Source of the DNA: a virus
Virus record (IMG/VR): IMGVR_UViG_3300032118_000034
Span: 1-32,824 of that record
Strand: one strand, 5' to 3'
Length of the DNA: 32,824 bases
Shown here one piece after another: positions 10,201 through 16,192 of the stretch. A program made the translations under genes and the position numbers. Each line of letters starts with the position of its first letter. Position 1 is the first letter of the stretch. The notes beneath the pieces were generated by a model. That model was not told the origin of the DNA and searched no databases. It saw nothing but the letters and a program-made list of their open reading frames with translations.

Positions 10201-10728
10201 GTTAAGGGCGTGAGACAGCTCATGGAACGGCTCTAATATGGCTTCGGTCGGTGCGCCAGTAAAGCCGTATCCGTAAAGCTTCTGTAATGACTTGTTAATC
10301 TCTTCGCTGCTATCACCAGTAGCAACAGCATAATCCCGAGCAAACGCCTGGATCTCTTTGCTACGCGCCTGGAAACCAGAAGTGGTTGTCTCGCCGGTCT
10401 TGAGGGCCGTCTGTGTCGCGGCAGCCTCTGCGGCACTGGCGATCTGGACGGCTTCGCTTAATAACTCGAATGCTTCCTTAACCACATAAACAGCAGCGGC
10501 TAGTAAAGCGAGCTGACCAACTGCCGAGGAAGTGAAGCTACTGATCGCCCCTCCAGCGGATGCTGTCCCACTCTCCACTCCTGACGCATCGGCCTCAAGC
10601 TTGACGATGCCCGCGTCCTTAGCTTCATCCGCAAAGCTCTTTACTTTGTTCTCGGCATCGCTGAGTTTGCTCTCCAAGTCGTCCAGCTCAGCGGTTATCT
10701 TAACCTTAACTTCGCCAGCATCCGCCAT
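7258..10728 (-). CDS. Tail tape measure protein
   Basis: At 1156 residues this is the longest gene. It begins with a coiled coil (residues 10-45), followed by an Ala-rich hydrophobic stretch near residues 60-100. The next 300 residues match the TP901-type tape measure core: SREIQ-like AFARDYAVATGDSSEEI, LVESSQVHFGKTMED, LKTLGMAAKEGGMSLED, and FKEIFGARTGML. The C-terminus has the common FVPRPTLAVVGDRPGGEYVL segment, often seen at the end of tape measures. It sets tail length and helps to deliver DNA; at about 0.15 nm per residue the tail would be roughly 170 nm (an inference from length). A GGAGTT lies nine bases before the start. It follows the G/GT chaperone, as is usual. Confidence 0.93.
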   Translation of the reverse strand: MADAGEVKVKITAELDDLESKLSDAENKVKSFADEAKDAGIVKLEADASGVESGTASAGGAISSFTSSAVGQLALLAAAVYVVKEAFELLSEAVQIASAAEAAATQTALKTGETTTSGFQARSKEIQAFARDYAVATGDSSEEINKSLQKLYGYGFTGAPTEAILEPFHELSHALNTDMVTATNLVESSQVHFGKTMEDNSHIADVWAKAITSSNLEPAAIDLKTLGMAAKEGGMSLEDTAAMLSVLSAKDLPDPTTAIRMGVMALSNMKDPVAEYDKKTGKIKWTGVTDGTEALKKLGMTASSVKAEPLLDTLEKMHDAGASLSDFKEIFGARTGMLISNIADNIDGIRELSDEMEHTTGTTKVMASTVDGIFTKSWDRAGQAAEGIKEKIGADMQADIQPLLDIFSTSGYDAIMAFIEGLGSGDFSGVGAKMDKFAGELGKNIASQISEGFDLARGLIKWDWSFLTGKTPLDAFLKPIEQIFRAEFGLIAAEMKLKMKEGSVGAVQAIYTFHDEAVMAIAGVLASVRMLADAFASTLVGAINDASTAILGFKLIPTTNISTYVPPVVVSGDTADSSGFIPSVNKDTQALDAYARASQEFEDKSDDAGAMLIQSVGGLKSYADRLSRMTGLPVEIAPAQLMGTGYTASFGASDITRAYSDFVFTMDNLPNTISKPITDFFDSIPNELSTGIDKWGRENVPKIGAGIGIPQPKGVSGLSEVNTGSIAKSSSQIAQNTEVLKTWDQYNREYIEKMGGRLGKYEPDLSKEREDVSIAQRLLNDTLEGLKDKTDQDSDSMERNKDSVNALGQSCQSCTQANNAATQIIIGQLQALTGTEALDPLSFRSAVENLGSMYEASFVGPTALWSIEHPELMGKAETLRLGSIAGKTEAEYRDYYMSVIPEGGALTREGMIVSTVYAKPEGGGGDWLGCAGGEEVAHELHVITANIVADTTNADKSITDTKERASETQTMQVTADIRDAEDSITNLGDIAGQGKDMPIKLGGYESARAKIDDLTTPEYKYIYIITVKGGGGTSGIFQNMLVSSGEYNRSGIYNVGNIPFSGSPNTSLMDIPSFQDEGFVPRPTLAVVGDRPGGEYVLSAERVQRMAGEGGGRGGSVTLNAPLIVNAPIYGVSDLDQRFAEHTREIEQLVASTQWR

Positions 10729-10746
10729 TTGATTTGAACTCCAAAA

Positions 10747-11483
10747 TTATAATGCATCAGGAATATCCTTCTCTTCTGCTATTCGCTCGCATTCCTCGAT
10801 AGATCGTTTCTGGGGTTGCGATTTTATCAAAACGTCATCCAAAAATTCATTAGGTTTCTCGGCTCTGGACGTTGCTCCGGCGATCCAGGCCTGATATCGT
10901 TCTTCATTGATACGGTCGCGGCGGTGCTCTACCAGGAGATTAAGTTCAGAAAGACTCAGTCGCCAGAAGTCTCCGGGGAGGAGTCCGAGCTTTCCGGTTC
11001 CGAGTTCAATGGTTCCTCGCCAGGAGAAGGGGACTCTGTCTCCTCCGTCTCCTCCTTCACCCGAATCCGAGAAGGGGGGCCGAGGAACACATTTACAGCT
11101 TCCGTGAGCTTGTTCATAAGGTTAGCCTTAGCGCCGATTGTGACGAGATACTGCTTGCCATCGTTCCCGGCCTGCTCTTCCTCATAAGGTTGATAGGCAT
11201 TGGCATAGGCCGCATAGATAGCATCCACATCAGAGAGCTTGAACTTGCCCCGCTCGTGGTCAGTCAGAGCTCCATAGAGGCCGCACCAGAACAGGATACG
11301 GAATCTATCCATACTCATACGCTTGCGGTCATTAATAATGGTAGTAAAGTCCGCCCGGTCGTCTGGCTTCCGGCCTTCGGCGGTATTGACTATCGTCTCG
11401 ACCTTAGCCATGGTAGCAAAATCAAATTTGAGTTCCCGGGGCTTCTCGCCCGCCATGATTATGATTATTGGATTGTCGTCCAT
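10747..11483 (-). CDS. Tail assembly chaperone GT fusion made by -1 frameshift
   Basis: The first 137 codons are those of the G protein. At CCCCCCT (11073-11079) a -1 shift would continue in the second frame for another 108 codons to a TAA at 10749-10747, giving about 245 residues. The second frame has no usable start but is clearly protein-like: FSWRGTIELGTGKLGLL, GDFWRLSLSELNLLVEH, then RYQAWIAGATSRAEK. The 'LP.DFWRL...EL' pattern is that of the T part of tail assembly chaperones. The -1 frame is open from 11121. In lambda and many other tailed phages, G and GT bind the tape measure before tube assembly. The tape measure start is 18 bases downstream. The shift itself is inferred from the sequence, not shown. 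Confidence 0.82.
10956..11483 (-). CDS. Tail assembly chaperone G (unshifted product)
   Basis: A 175-residue product. The N-terminal 130 residues are folded (LKFDFATMAKVETIVNTA, MDRFRILFWCGLYGAL), and the last 40 residues are acidic and Ser/Pro/Glu-rich (ETESPSPGEEPLNSEPESSD). The low-complexity tail overlaps the second frame of GT, which explains its odd composition. The G form is expected to be made in excess over GT. AGGATGG lies six bases or so before the ATG. The position between the major tail protein and the tape measure is exactly that of G/GT genes. Confidence 0.85.
   Translation of the reverse strand: MDDNPIIIIMAGEKPRELKFDFATMAKVETIVNTAEGRKPDDRADFTTIINDRKRMSMDRFRILFWCGLYGALTDHERGKFKLSDVDAIYAAYANAYQPYEEEQAGNDGKQYLVTIGAKANLMNKLTEAVNVFLGPPSRIRVKEETEETESPSPGEEPLNSEPESSDSSPETSGD
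11073..11079 (-). other. Slippery heptamer CCCCCCT for -1 frameshift
   Basis: On the minus strand, the codons GGC CCC CCT of gene G contain C CCC CCT, which fits the X XXY YYZ rule for tandem -1 slippage (CCC/CCT re-paired as CCC/CCC). It lies inside the part of the -1 frame that is open (11121 to 10747), and upstream of the conserved T-like region. A purine-rich stretch, GAAGGAGGAGACGGAGGAG, follows 16 bases later; whether it helps as an SD-like stimulator is a guess. Confidence 0.75.
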
Positions 11484-11519
11484 AAATCCATCCTGCTATC
11501 ACGAAAATATTATAAAATA

Positions 11520-11558
11520 GTTTTGAGGTCAAAAGATATGGGTTTTCAACCTCAAAAC
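11520..11558 (-). terminator. Stem-loop between tail tube gene and G/GT
   Basis: A perfect 10-bp inverted repeat (GTTTTGAGGT at 11520-11529 and ACCTCAAAAC at 11549-11558, 19-base loop) begins immediately after the stop codon of the 330-aa tail protein. An inner AAAA/TTTT pairing could lengthen the stem. On the transcribed strand it is followed by a U-rich run (CTATTTTATAATATTTTC). It may be a partial terminator or an RNA processing or stability element that lets the abundant tail-tube message exceed that of the genes below. The same U-rich run also looks like a TATA box for G/GT. Confidence 0.5.
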
Positions 11559-12551
11559 CTATGGAGAATACGTCTCCCAAACAAACTTTCCCGTACCGTC
11601 GAAGGTCAGGTCCTCGGCCTGGGCATTCTTGATGTCCATGTCTACGTTGATCTGGTTCAAGCGACCCCATCCAGCGAAATTCTGTTTGCTAGTACTGTCC
11701 TCGACGAAGCAAACGATCATGGCCGGGATATTGGTATCCACGCCGCCATTAGCTAGATGAGTGTGGCCCAGAGCGGCAACTATGCCAGCTCCCGTCTCAC
11801 CGTCTGCAATCCTGGCCCGGAAGCCTATCGCCTTGCAGGCCGCGCTTGCTTCGATGGCTGCCGCTACCTGAAGAGCGGTGCTGGTGATACCGGCCGTGTA
11901 AGCTAATGTCACAGCGACCGCGTTGACCACAACGGCAATGCTCAGTACCCCTGGAGCACCTGGATTTATCATTTCGATGCTCAGAGCATCTCCCCCAACG
12001 CCAGCATCTTCGTCATAGAATAGGAGATGGCTGTGAGCATTTCCGCCTGATGTCAGGAGACGAGAGTGGGATGATTCCATGTAGAGCCTCCAGGTCTGCT
12101 CTTTAACATGGTGCTCCTTGGCGGTGACCTGCCACTCTTTATGGCCCTGTAGAAACTCCTTCCACCTACCCGAATCGATAGACGTAACTTCGATCTTATC
12201 CTTCTTGGGCTTGATGGAATAGCCGAGCTGTTCATCCAGTTTTCGGGCAGGCACTCTCTTCCCAGAAGCCCGCACCTTATCGTCTGCATTCAGGGCTCCA
12301 GACAAAGTAATCATGCCCCGGAGATAATCGAAAGTGCAAAGGCTAGTTATATCACTCCATCCACCAGATCCGTGTATCTGCTTTTCGATTAGAAATACTT
12401 CACCCGATTTCCAGTAGCGATAGTTAAAGGCAGCTGCCCAGCTCTTGTGATCACCCTGGTCAACTAGGTTGGTAGTCGTAAAGGTAGTTAGAGGGGCGGC
12501 GGGATCGCTAACATAGACCGCAGCCACCGCCCCCGTTAAGGCTTGTGTCAT
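11559..12551 (-). CDS. Major tail tube-like protein with an inserted domain
   Basis: 330 residues. It shares with the next upstream gene the blocks DKIEVTSIDS and WKEFLQGHKEW (at about residues 117-141), so the two are paralogues of the TP901-1-type tail tube family. An extra domain occupies about residues 170-285 (GDALSIEMINPGAPGVLSIA, STALQVAAAIEASAACKAIG, then GIVAALGHTHLANGG). This is the kind of Ig-like or decoration domain often inserted in phage structural proteins. The N-terminus also has about 90 extra residues. The C-terminus (LNQINVDMDIKNAQAEDLTFDG) closes the tube fold. It may be a decorated tube subunit or a specialised first or last ring. Confidence 0.75.
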   Translation of the reverse strand: MTQALTGAVAAVYVSDPAAPLTTFTTTNLVDQGDHKSWAAAFNYRYWKSGEVFLIEKQIHGSGGWSDITSLCTFDYLRGMITLSGALNADDKVRASGKRVPARKLDEQLGYSIKPKKDKIEVTSIDSGRWKEFLQGHKEWQVTAKEHHVKEQTWRLYMESSHSRLLTSGGNAHSHLLFYDEDAGVGGDALSIEMINPGAPGVLSIAVVVNAVAVTLAYTAGITSTALQVAAAIEASAACKAIGFRARIADGETGAGIVAALGHTHLANGGVDTNIPAMIVCFVEDSTSKQNFAGWGRLNQINVDMDIKNAQAEDLTFDGTGKFVWETYSP

Positions 12552-12560
12552 GCCCGCTCC

Positions 12561-12965
12561 TTAAGTGTATGCCAGAGCTGCAGTACCCTGGAACGTCATG
12601 GTAAGTTTCTGGCCATCTTTGAACGGCAGATCGGCGCCTAAATCGGTGACGAAGACGTCTCCACCGAAGACATTTCCTCCGGAATAATCCGCAATAGTCA
12701 GGGCGGTGGCCCCGGTCAGTAGGGCATCGTTAATGTAGCTGTCCACTAAGACTTTCTGGCCTGTGGTATCTCCCATGTAGAGCATCATCTCCAATGTGAA
12801 GCTCCATTCCTTATGACCCTGCAAGAATTCTTTCCACATGGCACTATCAATGCTCGTTACCTCAATCTTATCTTTCCCCGCTTTTATGGAGGCTCTGGTC
12901 CATTCCGCGACAGGCGCTGCCCCGATAAGTACAACGCCCAAATATCCTGCACGTGCTGCTGTCAT
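12561..12965 (-). CDS. Major tail tube protein (short paralogue)
   Basis: 134 residues, the size of a minimal tail tube protein. DKIEVTSIDS and WKEFLQGHKEW are shared with the 330-aa neighbour. The end (LPFKDGQKLTMTFQGTAAL) is the usual final strand of TP901-1-type tail tubes, FxxGDxVTxxFxG-like. Tail tube proteins polymerise as hexameric rings around the tape measure. The two paralogues lie 9 bases apart. Which of the two is the main tube subunit cannot be decided from sequence. Confidence 0.78.
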   Translation of the reverse strand: MTAARAGYLGVVLIGAAPVAEWTRASIKAGKDKIEVTSIDSAMWKEFLQGHKEWSFTLEMMLYMGDTTGQKVLVDSYINDALLTGATALTIADYSGGNVFGGDVFVTDLGADLPFKDGQKLTMTFQGTAALAYT

Positions 12966-13004
12966 TTATCTTTTACACCTCAAAACTGTTTTACCATTTT
13001 AATT

Positions 13005-13394
13005 TCATTCATAAACAAAAAACGTGACTACAAATTTGTGCCGATTGCTGGTATCCATTCCCAGATAGACGGAACCGCTACAATCCGCGAAGATGGCCTG
13101 ATGGCCAGCTATTCCGAGATTGTTATCCAGAGCCACTAGGATAGCCTGGGCCATGCTCCGCGCGGTGGCCTTGCTTGTATTCCTGACTTGGATATCCAGC
13201 CCCGGAATCCGGAATACGGAACCTCCAGAAGCATGCCAGGGTAAGAGGCCCCTAGATGCAATGACGATGATCTGGTTCGCTGGGAGATCCTGCCACTCGT
13301 CCAGGAAGATCGAATTAAGGGATGGGGTGACATTATTATATTTGCCGTAACCCAGCGTATCCAGATGGGCAGCAATATCAGCAGGATAAGTCAT
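13005..13394 (-). CDS. Tail terminator / minor capsid-type protein
   Basis: 129 residues upstream of the tail tube genes. The pattern resembles tail terminators: an N-terminal helix with IAAHLDTLGYGK, then IFLDEWQDLPANQIIVIAS, PGLDIQVRNTSKATARSMAQ and a C-terminal beta-strand. Tail terminators (the lambda gpU family and the Phage_tail_terminator_2 group) cap the tail when it reaches its final length. Its ATG overlaps the TGA of an upstream Cys-rich frame (ATGA). Confidence 0.72.
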   Translation of the reverse strand: MTYPADIAAHLDTLGYGKYNNVTPSLNSIFLDEWQDLPANQIIVIASRGLLPWHASGGSVFRIPGLDIQVRNTSKATARSMAQAILVALDNNLGIAGHQAIFADCSGSVYLGMDTSNRHKFVVTFFVYE

Positions 13395-13516
13395 TGCTCG
13401 ATTTTCTCCTCAGCTATCTCTTTCAGCCAATGGCATTGATCCGGCCTGAATCGACAGCGGCATCGTCATAAATCCTTTTTCTCAATCTTCTTTTGATGGG
13501 CATCGCAGAACCACAT
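13391..13516 (-). pseudogene. Small Cys-rich frame interrupted by one TGA
   Basis: One reading frame encodes 16 residues (MWFCDAHQKKIEKKDL), then TGA at 13468-13466, then 24 more residues (RCRCRFRPDQCHWLKEIAEE and four others) ending in a TGA that overlaps the ATG of the tail terminator. Both halves contain Cys/His pairs that fit one small zinc-binding domain. No ATG, GTG or TTG occurs between the TGA and the second half. It may be a broken gene, a read-through gene (UGA followed by C is a leaky context), or an artefact. A second 15-codon frame starts at 13529 with an ATGA overlap to the gene above; it may be a competing start. Confidence 0.35.
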
Positions 13517-13525
13517 GATAGTCTT

Positions 13526-13786
13526 TCATGGCACCAGAGGGATGCTAGTAGGTCCGAATATGTATCTTCCGCAAATGAGAATTAGAAGACCTATCAGCAT
13601 GACGGTTTGGTAAATTCGCCACTTTTTCAGCTCATCGATTTCAGCTTGATTTTGCTTGAGAGCATCGCATACCCCGCCTTTGCCTTCTAATTTATTTTTA
13701 ATCGATTTTACATCCCCGGCTATCCGAGTTAACCATTCTCGATCTGTTTGTGGTTCATCTGAAGGAAACTCTCCAAGCAACGCCAT
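13526..13786 (-). CDS. Small membrane protein with coiled coil
   Basis: 86 residues. An N-terminal charged part (SDEPQTDREWLTRIAGDVKS) leads into a coiled coil (KNKLEGKGGVCDALKQNQAE), a short WRIY step, and one transmembrane helix (TVMLIGLLILICGRYIFG). This design resembles XhlA-like proteins encoded next to phage holins. The 66-aa two-helix membrane protein lies directly before it. GAGGT lies three bases before its ATG. Role in lysis is possible but not shown. Confidence 0.65.
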   Translation of the reverse strand: MALLGEFPSDEPQTDREWLTRIAGDVKSIKNKLEGKGGVCDALKQNQAEIDELKKWRIYQTVMLIGLLILICGRYIFGPTSIPLVP

Positions 13787-13792
13787 TCAACC

Positions 13793-13993
13793 TCAAATTT
13801 TGTCGCCGGTCTGCCCACGAGTGGCGAACCAGAAGGCAACAATTGCGGTCACGCCCGCAGAAAGGGATGTCACTATTTGAACCGCCGGATTGCTTTCTCT
13901 TACGATGGCAACGAGAGCTAAAACTGTGAACATAAGAAAGAAAGCAATGGTCACAAAGAAGCCCTCACCAAACTTAGAGACATCGATATTCAT
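13793..13993 (-). CDS. Two-helix membrane protein, holin-like
   Basis: 66 residues with two predicted membrane helices (FFVTIAFFLMFTVLALVAIV and VQIVTSLSAGVTAIVAFWFA) separated by a short charged turn (RESNPA), and a polar C-terminus. This matches small class II holins and also the small membrane proteins of tail regions. The start at 13993 is chosen over the longer frame from 14068 because AGGAGGT (14003-14009) stands nine bases before it and the extension would overlap the 53-aa gene. Its ATG overlaps the stop of the gene above as ATGA. Confidence 0.72.
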   Translation of the reverse strand: MNIDVSKFGEGFFVTIAFFLMFTVLALVAIVRESNPAVQIVTSLSAGVTAIVAFWFATRGQTGDKI

Positions 13994-14151
13994 TTCACAG
14001 GCACCTCCTGAGATTCTATGCAGTATCCTCGTTCGATCAGATCCCGGGCTTTCTCCTCGTTCATGCAATTGATATTAGAACCTTCGGGATAGACTATTAG
14101 ATCTCCTGAATCTGTTTTGATAGAGTAATCAATGATAAAGTAGATCCACAT
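13990..14151 (-). CDS. Small hypothetical protein (53 aa)
   Basis: A short gene that fills the gap between two others: its ATG follows the upstream TGA by one base and its TGA overlaps the next ATG. The product starts MWIYFIIDYSIKTDSGDLIV, has one central Cys and ends CIESQEVPVK. The C-terminal half has a helix (NEEKARDLIERGYC) that resembles a small DUF seen in other phage proteins, but I do not recognise the family. The tight start and stop positions support real coding. Confidence 0.7.
   Translation of the reverse strand: MWIYFIIDYSIKTDSGDLIVYPEGSNINCMNEEKARDLIERGYCIESQEVPVK
14003..14009 (-). promoter_or_regulatory. Shine-Dalgarno AGGAGGT that sets the holin-like start
   Basis: AGGAGGT with nine bases to the ATG at 13993. 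It lies inside the coding sequence of the 53-aa gene and decides the start of the two-helix membrane protein. Confidence 0.7.
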
Positions 14152-14152
14152 C

Positions 14153-14593
14153 TCATCGCCCCACCTTAAAAGCCTGTCCGGCCATGCTTGGGTTCTTCTT
14201 CAGGTGGCAAGCCGGATCGATCCCGTAAGTATACATATAGGGTCTCTTCCGCATGACGAGGCCTCCGCCTCCGGGTCTGTAATAGGTGACCCCGAGATCA
14301 TCATAGCTTCCACTGGGGATTTTCTCCTGGCCAAGGTCGAGCATGGGCAGACATGGGCAGATGTCATCTGGATCTTCCGCCGCCTCCACAAACCACTCGT
14401 CCAGAGCAGCCCCATCCCCAGGGATTTCCTCGGGAAGCACCAGTGCCCGACAGCACTCATTGCAACTCACCAGGATTAGGCCACCCGTATATTTTTTATG
14501 CTGGATTGCTAGCTTGATCTCTCGGGCGGTAATTTTAGTCTCCATCTCGCAGACGGGACAATCGATCAGGATCTCTTTAATTTCGTTAAACAT
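14153..14593 (-). CDS. Zinc-binding hypothetical protein
   Basis: 146 residues with a CPVC (about residue 12) and a CNEC (about residue 46) pair, the arrangement of a zinc ribbon, and a Gly-rich C-terminal half with RPGGGGLVMRKRPYMYTYG. The ATG at 14593 is preferred to the one five codons upstream because GGGGAG lies seven bases before it. The next gene starts one base after the stop. No specific function; the neighbours are neck and membrane genes. Confidence 0.65.
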   Translation of the reverse strand: MFNEIKEILIDCPVCEMETKITAREIKLAIQHKKYTGGLILVSCNECCRALVLPEEIPGDGAALDEWFVEAAEDPDDICPCLPMLDLGQEKIPSGSYDDLGVTYYRPGGGGLVMRKRPYMYTYGIDPACHLKKNPSMAGQAFKVGR

Positions 14594-14611
14594 GATTAAT
14601 CTCCCCAAATC

Positions 14612-14953
14612 TTAGATGCTCGGGGTTAGCGGTGGAACAATGTCGAGCCAATCTTTTGCCATTTTTTGGAAATCAACCGTCACTGATAGATCGTTTGCCC
14701 GGAAATGAGGTGGCCCGAGTGGAGCGAGTTTCATGTCTGGATCCTTGAGCATCTTGGGATCCGTTCCCGATAGAACTACAATCTGGCCAGGAGCTTTGTG
14801 TTCGATCAGGTCAGACGGTTTTTTGATGCTGGAAGATAACACGTAATCTTCACTTACCAGGATATCTTTAATTGACATATTGGGAGTGCCCGAGAAATCG
14901 CTAGCCATCGCAAACCCGACGATTATTAATATAGCCACACTTTTATAGATCAT
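14612..14953 (-). CDS. Small exported protein
   Basis: 113 residues. The N-terminus (MIYKSVAILIIVGFAMASDF) is a clear signal peptide: a Lys, a hydrophobic core and a cleavage-like AMA-S. The mature part has no membrane helix and no known domain. The start at 14953 is preferred to the upstream ATG (14965) because GGAGGT lies four bases before it and inside the longer version. Such a protein in the neck region may act at the host surface. The function is unknown. Confidence 0.65.
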   Translation of the reverse strand: MIYKSVAILIIVGFAMASDFSGTPNMSIKDILVSEDYVLSSSIKKPSDLIEHKAPGQIVVLSGTDPKMLKDPDMKLAPLGPPHFRANDLSVTVDFQKMAKDWLDIVPPLTPSI

Positions 14954-14965
14954 CTTTACCTCCAT

Positions 14966-15148
14966 TTAACGGGGATTGAAACAGTCAGAACGCCGTCTTC
15001 GTGGGGCTTCCATGCCAAATTGAGTGGGATCGCCGCCTCCGACCCGGATAGGATCTGGATCAAGGAAGCACTTGAAGCTCCATGTACGGTCCTCATGGCT
15101 CTCACACACTAGATGCCGGCAGCCAATACAAAGGGAGACTTCGGCCAT
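14966..15148 (-). CDS. Cys-rich hypothetical protein
   Basis: 60 residues with LCIGCRHLVC near the N-terminus, two more Cys residues (KCFLDPDP, SDCFNP) and a basic PRRRR segment. The pattern suggests a zinc-binding fold. The TAA overlaps the start region of the exported protein (TAAATG). It follows a 36-residue Cys-rich frame by six bases. I do not recognise the family. Confidence 0.55.
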   Translation of the reverse strand: MAEVSLCIGCRHLVCESHEDRTWSFKCFLDPDPIRVGGGDPTQFGMEAPRRRRSDCFNPR

Positions 15149-15154
15149 TTAATT

Positions 15155-15265
15155 TCAGTTCTCCCAGTCTATCAGTCTCTGGTATCTACAGGAGCAGTTG
15201 TTATCAAGCGTCCGGCCGTCTCGCATCCGCACGCAAGCACAGGCTACGTCGTGCTTACAAAGCAT
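15155..15265 (-). CDS. Putative 36-aa Cys-rich micro-protein
   Basis: A frame encoding MLCKHDVACACVRMRDGRTL followed by DNNCSCRYQRLIDWEN. Cys and His are spaced as CxxH...CAC...CSC, as in small zinc-binding phage proteins. It ends six bases before the next gene. AGGA lies directly before the ATG, so the ribosome binding site is poor. A second frame in the same bases (MNDDIAEIQECF, then TAG) is an alternative. Low to moderate confidence. Confidence 0.45.
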   Translation of the reverse strand: MLCKHDVACACVRMRDGRTLDNNCSCRYQRLIDWEN

Positions 15266-15297
15266 TCCTGGATTTCTGCTATGTCATCGTTCATTGG

Positions 15298-15495
15298 TTA
15301 CCCCATACCGGCTAAAGGTGCCGAGGCAAGATCGCTAGACGTAAGAGGAACAAAGTGAATCTCAGCCCAGAGGAGCATGTAAAATGAGACAATCTCTGAA
15401 AAATCCAGATGTTCATCCTCTGTCGGTAGTGGCTCATGGTAGACTGTCCTTTGAAGACTGTTATGAAAATACCATTCCCTCTCTCGGATAGGCAC
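15298..15495 (-). CDS. Small hypothetical protein
   Basis: 65 residues from a GTG start: PIREREWYFHNSLQRTVYHE, then LPTEDEHLDFSEIVSFYML and a hydrophobic end. An overlapping frame (15312-15530, MNNQELIQFVAPCLSE...) has a start closer to the upstream gene, but its second half looks like an out-of-frame shadow. The real gene may start in that frame and shift, or start at the GTG. No family is recognised. Confidence 0.4.
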   Translation of the reverse strand: MPIREREWYFHNSLQRTVYHEPLPTEDEHLDFSEIVSFYMLLWAEIHFVPLTSSDLASAPLAGMG

Positions 15496-15522
15496 GGAGC
15501 AACGAATTGGATCAACTCCTGA

Positions 15523-15825
15523 TTATTCATATCCTTTCATAGCAGTTGGCGGCGTGGTGTTGCTGATTACTTCGGCATTCTTGTTTAGTTTCTCGAAATA
15601 CTCAGTCTTAACTTTCTCGACCGCTTGGGTGTAATCCCCTTGCCAGACGATTCTTATAACAAGACGTAGAGGGATAGCGACGCCAGTATTAGCTTCATGG
15701 CCGATGCATTCCAGGAGTCCAGGACCGAAGCGGACTTCATCGCATGATATGGCCGGGGCTATCCCTCGGATATGGAATTTGATCTTTTCGATCAATGTTT
15801 CAGGCCAAAGTAGAACTTGGACCAT
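15523..15825 (-). CDS. Hypothetical neck-region protein
   Basis: 100 residues; GAGGT is seven bases before the ATG. The segment SCDEVRFGPGLLECIGHEAN is followed by beta-strands (IPLRLVIRIVWQGDYTQAVE) and a helix. Position between a gp10-like protein and the tail genes suggests a role in the neck or tail completion. The family is not recognised. Confidence 0.6.
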   Translation of the reverse strand: MVQVLLWPETLIEKIKFHIRGIAPAISCDEVRFGPGLLECIGHEANTGVAIPLRLVIRIVWQGDYTQAVEKVKTEYFEKLNKNAEVISNTTPPTAMKGYE

Positions 15826-15829
15826 AGTA

Positions 15830-16192
15830 TTACCTCAAAGCCTCTGTAACTTTGGCTTCAATCAGTGCCCGGATGTTCTCTTTGTTGTCGTCCAGAGCAT
15901 CCCTTCCAGCGTGAGCCTTCCTGCCCGCCAGGGATAATGGATTCGTGGGGTCTGGGTGTCGCAGGGTCGCATCGAACTCTTGAGCCGCTGCATAAGGTCC
16001 GGAGCTGGATACCTGGACGCCATGCTCCATGTCGGTCACCGTCAAGGTAGACGCGAGGTCACCAGTAGCCCAGGGAATAGTTTCCTGCCACACTCTCAGG
16101 ACAATCTCCCCGGAGAGGTGTAGAGCTTCCTTGGCTGCTGTCTTGGCCTTCGCCAGGATCTCGTCACCATGCCAGATAACCTCCGTGCTCAT
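15830..16192 (-). CDS. HK97 gp10-like head-tail connection protein
   Basis: 120 residues. The order is: N-terminal helix, then WQETIPWATGDLASTLTV, a VQVSSSGPYAAAQEFDATLR motif, and a C-terminal helix. The 'tGdL..S......v.s..pYA..qEf' pattern is that of the HK97 gp10/tail-completion family. The ATG at 16192 overlaps the stop of the head-closure-like gene (ATGA), which supports this start over the longer frame. Confidence 0.72.
   Translation of the reverse strand: MSTEVIWHGDEILAKAKTAAKEALHLSGEIVLRVWQETIPWATGDLASTLTVTDMEHGVQVSSSGPYAAAQEFDATLRHPDPTNPLSLAGRKAHAGRDALDDNKENIRALIEAKVTEALR

Noticed and set aside
15155-15300. TAG as pyrrolysine in a 38-codon frame.
   Set aside because: TAG is used as the ordinary stop of several genes here (for example at 1049, 2558, 3062, 11559 and 31260), and no Pyl machinery is visible in the window.
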